A stretch of 64,000 nt of DNA from Acorus gramineus (Eukaryota; Streptophyta; Magnoliopsida; Acorales; Acoraceae): NCBI GenBank assembly GCA_030737835.1, contig CM060854.1:11465272-11529271 (forward strand), written 5' to 3'. The notes beneath the pieces were generated by a model, which saw only the letters and a program-made list of their open reading frames with translations, searched no databases and was not told the DNA's origin. This document shows, one piece after another, positions 48,470 through 58,954 of the stretch. Position 1 is the first letter of the stretch; each line of letters begins with the position of its first letter. A program made the translations under genes and the position numbers.

Positions 48470-48989
48470 TGTGGGGGGTGTAGAGAATGTGCTGCTTGAT
48501 TCATGGATCTTGGTATGTTAATTATTATAGGTTTTTTTGTTAAATATTGAAATACCCTTGATGGGGTTTCTTGAGTTGACCCATTTAATCATGCACAAGA
48601 TTCTCCACTTTATATTTTTTTTTTCTTTTATAGGTCATGTTGAATTATGAACAGGCATTTGTGATTTTACTAAATGTTTGGACCGGAAATGATTTTTATC
48701 AGCTTTTGTACATTCTGTTTTTAGAGGAATCAGATCCAAAATCTCTGAATTCTCTAAACAATCTTTAATTAATGGAAGGTGAAAAATAACTTTTAGTCAT
48801 AATTGAAAAATATAAATATATTTAAAACCATTAAAACCATTATTTTTCCTTTAAAACCATTATTTTTAGAAGCTACTTTATGTTAGAAACTGTTTTTCAG
48901 ACTTATTTTCAAATGTATATATTCCTTTCGTTCAAAACCAGTTGTCAATGTTGTTTGCTTTTATATAAAAATCAATTTTTAGATAATAT

Positions 48990-49850
48990 TTAATAATTAG
49001 ATTTTTATTTTTAAGTCCCCATAAACTATATGATTTAGTGATCTATCCATCACTTCTTCATATTTTGGTTTTAATCCCAAAATTTAAAGGATATGTTCAT
49101 TTTTAGTCCATGTGAGAGACCTATCCATAAATTATTTTGTTTTTTTTAGTCCCCCTAGGACTAAGCCTGTCAATCGGACGGATACGGATCGGATAGGCCC
49201 ATATCCGTATCCGTATCTGAATTGGATATCCGAAAAAATATCCGTATCCGATATCCGACGGATATTCCAAAACCCATATCCGTATCCGATCCGAAAATCC
49301 GGATACGGATTCGGATAATATCCAAAATATCCGAACCAGATTAAAATATAAAAAATTTATAAAATCTTAAGTCCTAACATGGTTAAATAGGTATCCACTA
49401 AAGATATAAAAATACAAATCTTAATATAGTTAAATAAGTATTCAACATGGTTAAATAGGTTTGTGTTTTGTCCTAGATCATGAGCCATTGGATTTTCATC
49501 TAAGGGTTGAAACTAATTCTAACATATATAAATAAAATAACAGTTCGGATACGGATATTTTTTGGATCGGATATAGGCTATATCCGATCCGATCCGAAAA
49601 TTTTCGGATACGGATTATTTGGTTCGGATACGGATACGGATTTTCGGATATCGGATATTTTCTGCATTTTCGGATACGGATTCGGATCGGATACGGATAT
49701 TTTTTCGGATAATTGACAGGCTTACCTAGGAGGGATTAAAAATGAACATATCTTTTAAATCTGTAAACTAAAATTAAAATATGAAGAAATGAGAGATCGA
49801 TCAATAAATCCTATAGTTTGTGAGGATTTAAAAATAAAAATAAAAACCTT
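48990..49850. mobile_element. MITE-like inverted repeat interrupted by a hAT MITE
   Basis: The left arm (TTTTTATTTTTAAGTCCCC, AAACTATATGATTTAGTGAT, TTCTTCATATTTTGGTTTTA, ATATGTTCATTTTTAGTCC) matches the reverse complement of the right arm (TTTTTATTTTTAAATCCTCA, AAACTATAGGATTTATTGAT, TTCTTCATATTTTAATTTTA, ATATGTTCATTTTTAATCC). The arms, about 165 bp, end at the hAT insertion 49162-49724, so the hAT jumped into the loop of an older element of roughly 300 bp. Confidence 0.75.
49162..49724. mobile_element. hAT-type MITE rich in CGGATACGGAT palindromes, ~563 bp
   Basis: Left end TAAGCCTGTCAATCGGACGG; reverse complement of the right end TAAGCCTGTCAATTATCCGA. Flanks CCTAGGAC (49154-49161) and CCTAGGAG (49725-49732): 8-bp duplication with one mismatch. 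Both arms are filled with GGATACGGAT/ATCCGTATCC, giving strong self-complementarity. No transposase. Confidence 0.85.
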
Positions 49851-50336
49851 CATAATTTTGTTTTGGATTACATCTTCTATATATGTAGGAACTAAGGAAC
49901 TACAAATTGGATTATTTCTATACGAACTCAGGCTTGTCTCTTAATAATACGAGAGACTCTAACTCACAAAAGAATATATATATATAATATATATATACAA
50001 TCTTTTTTTTGTGAAACGGTAGGCGGACCCCTTTTATATTAGAAACCTACTTATATACGTTACCAAAATGCTTTCAATTCGCACATAACACAAAAATTAT
50101 AAAATTATTATTACAAGTGAAAATAAGTGCTTATTCATAGTAGCAAACAATATTTCAACCATAACGCAACTCCTCTGCATCAATTCTTTCTTTGTATTCA
50201 GAAGTCATATGCAAGACATCAACGCACTCATCATATCATGTCATGATTCTAAGTCTACATCTACTTCAACTTGACATTGATGATCAATTTTAGTTACCTC
50301 CACTAGGGAAAAACTATAATTCACCCAAATCTTAGC

Positions 50337-50732
50337 TAAGCCTATTGATTATTTAAAAAAATATCTATCCGATCCGAATCTATATCTTAAAAATCAGAAA
50401 TATCCGATATTTGAATATATAAAAGTATAAATACGGATATAAGTGTATCCGATCCCAAAAATATTTGAATCCAGCATATATTATAAAATTGTATATGTTT
50501 GTATTATATATTATTCATATTGTTATCTTATATGATTAATCATATATTACTATTAAACTTTCAATATTTGATATTTGAAAAAAAAAAAATCTCAATTTTA
50601 ATTTTCATTTTTCGGTAATATATAACTTGATTATCTAAATTAATATTAATATTTTTACATATCAATTATTTAAAAAAATATTCATATCCAAATTATTAGG
50701 ATAAGATATGAATATTACCGTTTGACAGGCTA
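50337..50732. repeat. degenerate relative of the hAT MITE at 49162
   Basis: Left end TAAGCCTATTGATT followed by ATCTATCCGATCCGAATC; right end ATTACCGTTTGACAGGCTA. The interior has ATCCGATATTTG and TACGGATATAAG. No intact target duplication, so older than its neighbour. Confidence 0.6.
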
Positions 50733-50786
50733 ACTTCAAACCTTGGCTAGTAGTGCATGTTCCACAGGATCACGAGCACATGCACA

Positions 50787-51735
50787 CAGTGGCGGAGCCA
50801 CCATAGGATGGGAACCCCCGAGATTTTTATTTATTTATTTATAGATCTTTTTAATTTTTTTGTGATAGATTAATTTTAATAGGGCCTCTAAATCATGACT
50901 TACATATGAAATTCCTTAAACAGCAACAGTTTACAACTCAAAAAAATAAAATAAAATAAAAATAAAAATAAAACAATCATCCATTATCCATGTGGATCAT
51001 TCACGTGTATGGTGTACTCTCATCCTTTTTTTAATTAACCCTCTTCTTTCCACATAAAATAAAAGTCATTTTTTACTTTTTTTTTTTATTTACTCTCACA
51101 CCTCTTTCTATTGATATCCCACAAACAGCCATGAAGACACGGATCCCGCTCCTCCTCATCCCTACCTAGCGCCCATCATGAAAAAAATAAATTTTTGAAT
51201 CTCTTTTTTCTTTTTCTTTTTTTTTCTTTTTTGTATCTCAATTGCTCATAATATCAATCATCATCTCTAAAAAAATCTGTAAATTTTATTTTTTGTTCCA
51301 TTAACTGTCTCACAATTGGGAATCTACAATCTGTAATTCTTTTTTCTCCTCCATCAACACTTTGAAGGTATATAATTTTTTCTTTTTACCTTATTATCAT
51401 TGTTACTAATTTATTTAAAGTTTAAATATTTGTATAATTATCTAAAATAATCAAATAATTCAACATTTTCATAATACGAAATCTCATCGATATCAAATTT
51501 AAAGGTATGTTTTGCTTATTAGATTTATGTTTTGACATCCATTTTTGTGAATTATCAATATAAAATATGACATCATTTAAAATATGATAATTATTCAGTG
51601 ATATGAATGTGTTTTATTTTATTTTATACATATTTTTAATATATGTTATAGAAATAAAAAAAAATATAATAACATAAATAATTATATAAATCATATTAGA
51701 CCATTTATAAAAAAAAAATCATAACTCCACCGGTG
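50787..51735. mobile_element. hAT-type non-autonomous element, ~949 bp
   Basis: Left end CAGTGGCGGAGCCACCATAG; reverse complement of the right end CACCGGTGGAGTTATGATT. The octamer CATGCACA flanks both ends exactly (50779-50786 and 51736-51743). The ends resemble the common plant hAT CAGNGGCGGAGCCA. No transposase; the interior is AT-rich. Confidence 0.8.
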
Positions 51736-51743
51736 CATGCACA

Positions 51744-52449
51744 TATATGAATTAACAATCAAATACATGAAGCCAAATAAAATACTTAAAAAGTTGTTGG
51801 AAACACAAAGGACATCTGTGTCACATGTGAATACTACATTGGAACCAAAACAATTTGAATATTGGAACGCGTGCGTTTTTTATGATAATGTTTTTTTTTT
51901 AATGATAATGTCGTATTCAAATAAGTGGACTCCATCACATCCATCCCTCCTTTGTGTTCAATCACTCAATTATTTTCACTACTTTATTGAGAATTCATTA
52001 TAGGCTTAATTTATTTCTTCAATGCCATAGCAGTGACAAAAACAAATTCAGGGAAGATGTGATTCATGACAGCAAAGCCACTCCATAGATATTGTAGAAT
52101 ATACCCTAATAATGTTGTACTCTTTGTTATTTTATAAGGGTGGTTTGAATAATCATGTGATTTTGTATAGAATAATTTAATAAAACTCAATTTTTAAAAA
52201 AATTTAATTTTTTTACTTGTTTAAATGTTTTTTTTATACTAAAAGCCAAACATATTTTTGATTTATGCATGATTTTTCAAAATTGTTTAAAAATACATTT
52301 GATTTTTTTATTTCTACAAAAACAAAATATAATTAAACGGATTTTCAAACGACCCGTCTTACGTATTCTTTTAAAAGGTACATGAAGATATATATGGCCT
52401 TCACTTAGAAGATACATGAATTCATATACACAGACTATTTATATGCACT
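51744..52449. other. AT-rich spacer
   Basis: Nothing recognised; the 88-codon frame near 51737-52003 has no family signature. Confidence 0.4.
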
Positions 52450-52463
52450 TTACACATTTGAAT

Positions 52464-52660
52464 TTTTTTTTTTTTTGTACAAAGACTATATTTAGAGTAT
52501 ATACAGATATGAGTCACTAAATCCTGAACAACTAGGCATGAGAGCCCATAAACACCAGCCTCTAAAGGGACTAACACTATTTTTTTTTTCTAGTGCCTAA
52601 GTCGACCGCATGACTTCCCATAAGAGAGTAGGCATGCCTTCTGCCATGCCACGGAGTTTC
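52464..52660 (-). mobile_element. SINE, ~197 bp with A tail
   Basis: On the minus strand it runs from GAAACTCCGTGGCATGG through a degenerate B box (GGTCGACTTAGG) to ...CTTTGTAC plus an A run. The target duplication is clear: TTACACATTTGAAT (52450-52463) and TTACACATTTGGAT (52661-52674), 13 of 14 alike. The 3' end TTGTAC(A)n resembles that of the SINE at 35766. Confidence 0.8.
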
Positions 52661-53271
52661 TTACACATTTGGATTTATTGTTAGGTTGCGTTCCTTGCAC
52701 ATTTGAATTTGGTGTTTGGTTTTCTATGGCTTCATCTAAAGCAGCAACGATACCAAAAGTTAATCTCAATGTTTATGTTTTTTTATTGAATAAGACGTTT
52801 AATAATAGCGTTTGTGAAACATACTTATGCTAAATGCTAAATATAAGACATCTCACACATATATTAAGATTACATATATGAGTTAACAACCCGCAAACTC
52901 TTAACTCAAAAATAAATGAGGAGGCTATTACTAAAAATATATTAGATTGGAGGGATTTTAATTTTTAGATTAAAATACCATGCTCATGTCACATGGTTTT
53001 GATTGTGCATCAAATCTTGTACGGTTGGAATATTAAAACATTGCAACTTGCCGACGTCATTAATAGACAATTCGGTGGGACTTTTTTTGGTCAAACAATC
53101 GTGGCCGTTCGATCTGAAGAGGACCAAGTACTTGTTTGGGTGACACGATATTTACGAAAAACTCCCCCTGACCCGTTACAATTCAATCCGGCCCCACTCA
53201 TATTGAATTATTTTGGACCGTCCAACCAAAAGCAAATGGGGGAGCCAACTGTAATAATGGCTCTAAACAAA

Positions 53272-54153
53272 GGGCACGGCTATCCCCACCAAGCGTTTTT
53301 CTTACCCCACCAATCGGAAAAAAAAAAATCGATGTTTTATCTTTTCCCACCGATCCGGTCAGGTCGACCAGATTTGGTCGCCACTTCAGGTTTTGGACGA
53401 CCGGACTTGGTCGCCATTTCAGATTTTGGGCGACCGGACTTGGTCGTCATTTCAGGTTTCGGACGACCGAACTTGGTCGAACAGGATTTGTAATAAAGTT
53501 TATAATTTTTTTCTTGGAAACATAATCCCATGACGTATATCTTCCTTGAATCCTTCATACCACTCCAAGTCTGAGTTGTAATGTAAGGAGAATCAATTAT
53601 TATTCTTAAATGTAGAATATAAGAACAATTTTTTTTACATAAGTGACAGACTAATTTTCAAAAGCCAAATATATAATGTGTTTGGATCAACTGATAGGTT
53701 TTTTTTGTTTTCAAACCAAGAATCCTCTTAACTACGAATTCACACGAAGCTTAAAAATGATATATATTTGTCTAATAAGATATTTTTCTATAAAAATTTG
53801 AATCAACTGAAAGTATACATACTTAAATTTTTTCGGCCCCTTAGCTGTTGTTTGGATAAAAGAATAAATGTAGAATATGATGGATAAACCCAAAAATTTA
53901 TTTGTTTACAAAAAATAGGTAGATATAGTTTTGAACCCTGTTCGACCAATTACAGTCGCCCAAAGCCTGAAATTGCGACCAATTACTGTCGCCCAAAACC
54001 TGAAATGGCGACCAAGTCCGGTCGCCCAAAATCTGAAATGGCGACCAATTTCGGTCGATCTGGATTGGTGGGAACAGCCAAACACCGTTTTTTTTTTTTT
54101 TTTTTTTTTGATTGGTGGGGTAAGAAAAACTCTTGGTGGGGATAGACGCGCCC
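53272..54153. mobile_element. Mutator-type MITE with mirrored ~36-bp minisatellites, ~882 bp
   Basis: Left end GGGCACGGCTATCCCCACCA; reverse complement of the right end GGGCGCGTCTATCCCCACCA; then GTTTTTCTTACCCCACCAAT on both sides. The 9-mer CTAAACAAA flanks both ends exactly (53263-53271, 54154-54162). Each arm carries about four copies of a unit like CGACCGGACTTGGTCGCCAT + TTCAGRTTTTGGG, at 53365-53490 and, inverted, at 53938-54065. No transposase. The transcript would fold into a long hairpin. Confidence 0.9.
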
Positions 54154-54322
54154 CTAAACAAAAAGGTCCATCACTGGGTCTCTGCCACGTGTACCAATTA
54201 GATCACTTGCTTTCTCGAATACTTTATTAAGAAGACTTTTTGTTTTAATTATTATTTTTTAAATCTAATCACATATGTTTAGTTTTAAATTAAATGTGAT
54301 CACATCAGTGACACACGTTCAT

Positions 54323-56700
54323 CAGAATAGCAGGTTCAGAAATTCTGCGGAGATGCCACATATAATTTCACGTGAGCATTATGTGCTTCATTAACGGGTT
54401 AACGCCTGTCTCTTCTGAGCCCATCGATCATCCACCGTCTGTCGCGTGACATTGCTGTGGTGAATGACATTATATTCAGGACATGATATTCGGTACATTC
54501 AAATGTTTTTAACTACTTTTCATTTTCTATTGTCTTGCTCCTATTTAATTGGGATTTTTTAGTTTTACTTTCAAATTATTTTATTTTATTCTTATTGATT
54601 TTATTTTTTGATAAATAAAATAAATTTCATAAATTGAAACAAACAAAGCTACCCACAACTAAATTGAATAAATTTCATATATGGAAGATATTAGTCTTCC
54701 CCCACTCTGTGTAAACAAAAAAGAAGCTGCTCATAATTAATACTCTCAAATTTTTAATATATTATATTAAATGTACATAAATGATATAATAATTTTTTTA
54801 ATAATAATTAAATAAATCATCTATAAAATTTATTATGAAATTACACATGAAAAAGATATGTTACAACAAAAAAATGAGTTTTTTACATATATAATATATA
54901 TACCACTCAACTAATCTTATATTATAAAAATACCCCATTTGAAATTTTGAAACAAACAATATCGCTTGAATATGTAGATAAAAAAATTGACGTGTATATA
55001 TAATTTAAACCCTTTTGAATTATATAATAAGAAATAACAAATCATTAAGGATAACAAATTTTTTTTAATTTGGTTGTTAAACAATTAAATATATTTGATG
55101 ATGTTTAAATAGTAGATAACTTAGAGGTAGTAAGTCATTGTACTTTCTAAAATTGTAAAAGAATACTTTTTAGGTATAATTTTTAAAAATGGCTGATTTG
55201 GGTAATTCCAACACTTAAATGATTTTTTGGGTATTTTCCCTTATCTCAATCTAAATCTAATAAAAAAATATAATTTTTTTTTTTTGATGATATGGCATGA
55301 TCACTAAATTCATTTATATTAAAAAGATAGATTTGATGAAAATCTCACATTATCCTTCTTTTTTTTTCATTCTTACCCTTAATAAAAAAAAATAATGATC
55401 ATAGAAAATTAATAAAAAATTAAGGGTTAATTGGAAATGAAAGTGTTACAAAGAAACAAAGTTGAAAAACTTAAACACTTTCGCATAGTATAATAGATAA
55501 ATAAATTCCATAAATATCTTAATCTAAATCTAATAAAAATGAATAACAAAAACATGATGATGCGACATGATCAACACCATTCATTTATATTAAAAAGATA
55601 TATTTGATAAAAATCTCACATTATCCATTTTTTTTTCATTCTTACCCTTAATCCAAAAAATAATAATCATGAAAAATTAATGGTCAATTCGGAAATGAAA
55701 ATGTTACAAAAAAAACAGAGTTAAAAAAAAAACTTTTCGATTAGTATATAGATAGATAGATGGATGAATTTCTAAAATAGCTAGAATTTAAATAAAACAA
55801 AAATCTCAACAAATAAGAGATATGTATATTTTGTTAGGCCATCTACCTAGGCAATCTGAACGATCATATTACGTGATTCATCACATGCAAGGACGGTGGA
55901 GACGGACGTTAGCTCGTTAACGAGGCACATAATGCTCACGTGAAGTTATATCAACGTGTCGAGATCTTAATGGGTTTCACAGAGTTTCTCTGTGGCATCT
56001 CCACAGAAGTTCTGAACCAGAGCCGGCCCTGGGAGTAGGCAATCAAGGCAATTGCCTAGGACTCCTTTCCCAAAGGGGGCCCCAAATTTATTAAAATATG
56101 GTTGTATTAAAGCTACAGGGCCTAAATCCCTAAAAATATGGTTGTATTAGAATTATTTGAGTATTTCTAAAATTAAAATATTAAAGTTTATTCTTTTCTC
56201 AAGAAGATATTATCCCTTTAATATGTATTTTTAAATTTTATTGTGTTTTCATACATAATTCTAATTTACATCCTCCATTTTTTAATTGTAAATTGATTTA
56301 ATTATTTTTATATTTGGAGTTTTTAATTTTTTTTTTTTAAATTATCCATTCATTTCTTTTTATCCTTTTTTTAGTTTTTCATAACTTATTTAAAATTTTC
56401 AATTATAGAGGAATTTAGTTTTGTATTTAAATTTACAAGGAATGTAATATTCTGATTAACAGATCTCACATTTTAAAGAGTTTGTTATTGTTTCTCTGAT
56501 TGTTCCTTAAAAATGAAAACTTAGATAATTGTTTTTCTTATTCGTAGTGTGATTTTTTTTTGTTTTTATTTATTTATTCATTTATTTTGAAGATTAATTA
56601 TATTATTAGTCATTATATTTTTTCATATATATTTTGGGGCTCTATTTCATAAATTCGTCTAGAGCCCATTCCAATTTGATGAATCTCAGAGCCGGCCCTG
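54323..56700. mobile_element. hAT element with a large hairpin insertion at its left end
   Basis: The octamer ACGTTCAT lies exactly before CAG at 54323 and exactly after CTG at 56700 (54315-54322, 56701-56708): a perfect 8-bp hAT duplication around a composite. The hAT proper is 56018-56700: left end CAGAGCCGGCCCTGGGAG, right end reverse-complemented CAGGGCCGGCTCTGAG, 683 bp. The hairpin 54332-56017 sits between the left duplication and the hAT body; CAGAATAGC (54323-54331) may be a decayed copy of the first 9 bases of the hAT (CAGAGCCGG). Confidence 0.75.
54332..56017. mobile_element. long-TIR hairpin element nested in the hAT, ~1.69 kb
   Basis: The left arm (GGTTCAGAAATTCTGCGGAG, ATGCCACA, TTTCACGTGAGCATTATGTG, TTAACG) matches the reverse complement of the right arm (GGTTCAGAACTTCTGTGGAG, ATGCCACA, CTTCACGTGAGCATTATGTG, TTAACG). 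The interior is AT-rich and non-coding. It includes two direct copies of a ~270-bp segment (from about 55246 and 55518, each with AATCTAAATCTAATAAA and ATCTCACATTATCC) and a segment matching neprosin intron 2. Confidence 0.7.
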
Positions 56701-56718
56701 ACGTTCATGTATTTCCAA

Positions 56719-57223
56719 GGAAAATCCATACAACCCAATTAAAGTGTAAACTACCTAAAATCCATATAACCCCCAGATTTTTCATAAAATCCATATAACC
56801 CCCTCAAAACATCTATATAAATCCAAATAGCCTCCTGAATTGAATTTTCGTTGACAAATTTAGATTATTCTACGAATATTCTGTCTGGTTAACCCTAGCA
56901 ATATATTAAAAATGTTAAAAATTATGTGTAAATGATTATTTTACCCCTCCAGATAGGGTTTTATAATATATCAGATGAGTAAAATTGTTATTTACAGAGA
57001 ATTTTTCACATTTTAAACAATTTTTAAGGGTTTTTTGATATGTTGATTTATTAGTTAGGGTTAATCAAATAGAATATTTATAAAGTATTCCTCATCTTTT
57101 AACGAAAGTTTAATTCAAGGGGGTTATTTGGATTTACGTAATATTTTCAGGGGGTTATATAGACTTTGGGCAGGGGGTTCTATAGATTTCAAGCAGTTTA
57201 CAGGGGGTTATTTGGATTTCCCT
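56719..57223. mobile_element. Mutator-type MITE, ~505 bp
   Basis: Left end GGAAAATCCATACAACCC; reverse complement of the right end AGGGAAATCCAAATAACCCC. The arms of about 130 bp hold repeated ATCCATATAACCCCC phrases and CCTGAATTGAATTTTCGTT versus CTTGAATTAAACTTTCGTT. Flanks TATTTCCAA (56710-56718) and TATTTCTAA (57224-57232): 9-bp duplication, one mismatch. Confidence 0.8.
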
Positions 57224-57232
57224 TATTTCTAA

Positions 57233-58643
57233 AATGAATTGATCATGTTCCACATTAAACATAGAATTTTTTTTAGAAAAAAAATCCAAAACTATGTCTG
57301 TTTGAAATCAGTAATTTTTTCTAATATTTTTTTAAATATACGCATGATGTCTTGATGTTTCCCGGAAATGAAGAAGACAGACAGATTTTCATCATGATTT
57401 TTCAAAAAAATACACTAAACATATTTTCTAATATTTATATGTTTAAATATCATTAGCAAAACATTTTTAATGTATTATTATTTAAAATATTTATAATAAT
57501 TCATTTTTAAAGGGATGCTTTTAGATTTAAAAAAAATATTAGATCACGAAGTTACAAGATGTGATCACAGTTAATATGGTAAAAAATATTTGTCACCTTT
57601 TTTTTAGAATAGTATTATAAAAAAAATATTAATCGATGACCTAGGAAAATTTTAAATGTGTCCATCGAAATTTAAAAATTCCTCATCTTTTAATATCTGC
57701 TTATAAAACTATTTTTTAAAGTTGTTCGATGAACAAATGTCATCCATCCAATCAAATACCGATGTAATTTTAATCAACGTATATTGATCAAATGCTCCAA
57801 GGACACTCGCAAGTCAGACATATATATTATATATATATATCACTTTAGTCCACCACAGCAGGGCCCATGGAAGGTGAAGATGGGAGGATACATGGCCACA
57901 TGGGAGACAGTGACTGACAGTGTGTGATATGAGTATTTGATGACTTTTGTTAATATGTATTATTACATGATTTTTAAAGAAATGTTTCACTTGGTCTTTG
58001 CTGACGTCCGATTATTTATGCATGAATCTTTAGAATAAAATAGGAACAATAATGCCCAGAACATGCATGTCCATTATATCAGTCCACATGCAGAGGATGA
58101 AATTTCAAGTTTGGAATCTCAACATCCTTATTTTCATTCTCCCATTTATTTACTTTTAGTGACAAGAAAACTCTCTTTAAAATATATTCATATTGAGAAA
58201 TAAAAAATTATCCACGATATTCAAATATCTAGATTGATATATAAATGAATATGGACATCAAGGTACAAGTTGTGAAAAATGTTTGAATTTGATATATAGT
58301 ATAAAAGTTTATGTGTTTGTATTATACACTGCTTAAATTCAATCATTTTGTATGATTAATCATAATCCTCAATATTTAGATAACATTTTATTTCTTATAA
58401 TATCTGCATGAGATGAAAAAACTTGAAGCTCCTAGTTTCAATCTTTTGCTTTTCTTATTGCATCATCTCATCTCACTTGATTTGTTGATCACCTCAATCA
58501 TCTCATCTCACTTAATCTCATCTATTGATCATCCATACTTATACATTTTAAATGTTTTAAAAATTTATTCATACCGGCTCCAAATCTATTTGAATATTAA
58601 TGTGTCTAAAGATTTAAAAATATGGATATTACGGTATGAAATT
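57233..58643. other. AT-rich spacer
   Basis: (AT)n near 57823-57840; otherwise nothing recognised. Ends at the copia LTR. Confidence 0.45.
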
Positions 58644-58941
58644 TGTTGACAGAGCTTAATAACGAAGGGTGTGATCAAGCGGCTAGAATGCATTCACACA
58701 CGCAACCTAGAGGTGCATTTGTGTGACAAAGAAGTGAAGAAAAGTGAGGAAAGTGACAAAAAGTCAAAATTTTACTTTTGATAATATAAAAATCTAGTGT
58801 TTCTGTCTGTTACAAACAGAGAATAAAATAATGAAATCCCTATTTTCCACTTAGGGGTTAGTCCCTTTATATATACAAATGTCTAGGAGTTACACGTGTA
58901 ATACACTACACACATTATAAGATAACACATATAATCTAACA
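58644..58941 (-). repeat. 3' LTR of the Ty1-copia element, ~298 bp
   Basis: On the minus strand it begins TGTTAGATTATATGTG directly after a purine-rich tract and ends near GCTCTGTCAACA. It contains the TATA-like TGTATATATAAAGGGAC. The inner end is firm; the outer end is chosen from the TG...CA rule because the second LTR is not in the window. Confidence 0.65.
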
Positions 58942-58953
58942 GCCCTCCTCAAA
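58942..58953 (-). other. polypurine tract of the copia element
   Basis: Minus-strand TTTGAGGAGGGC lies just after the pol stop codon (58957-58955) and abuts the LTR: the plus-strand primer site. Confidence 0.7.
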
Positions 58954-58954
58954 C

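Noticed and set aside
53337..53558. Repetitive K/S/G/R/P protein frame (-) over the GGTCG units
   Set aside because: Translation of the MITE minisatellite; the unit length is a multiple of three, so the frame stays open by chance.
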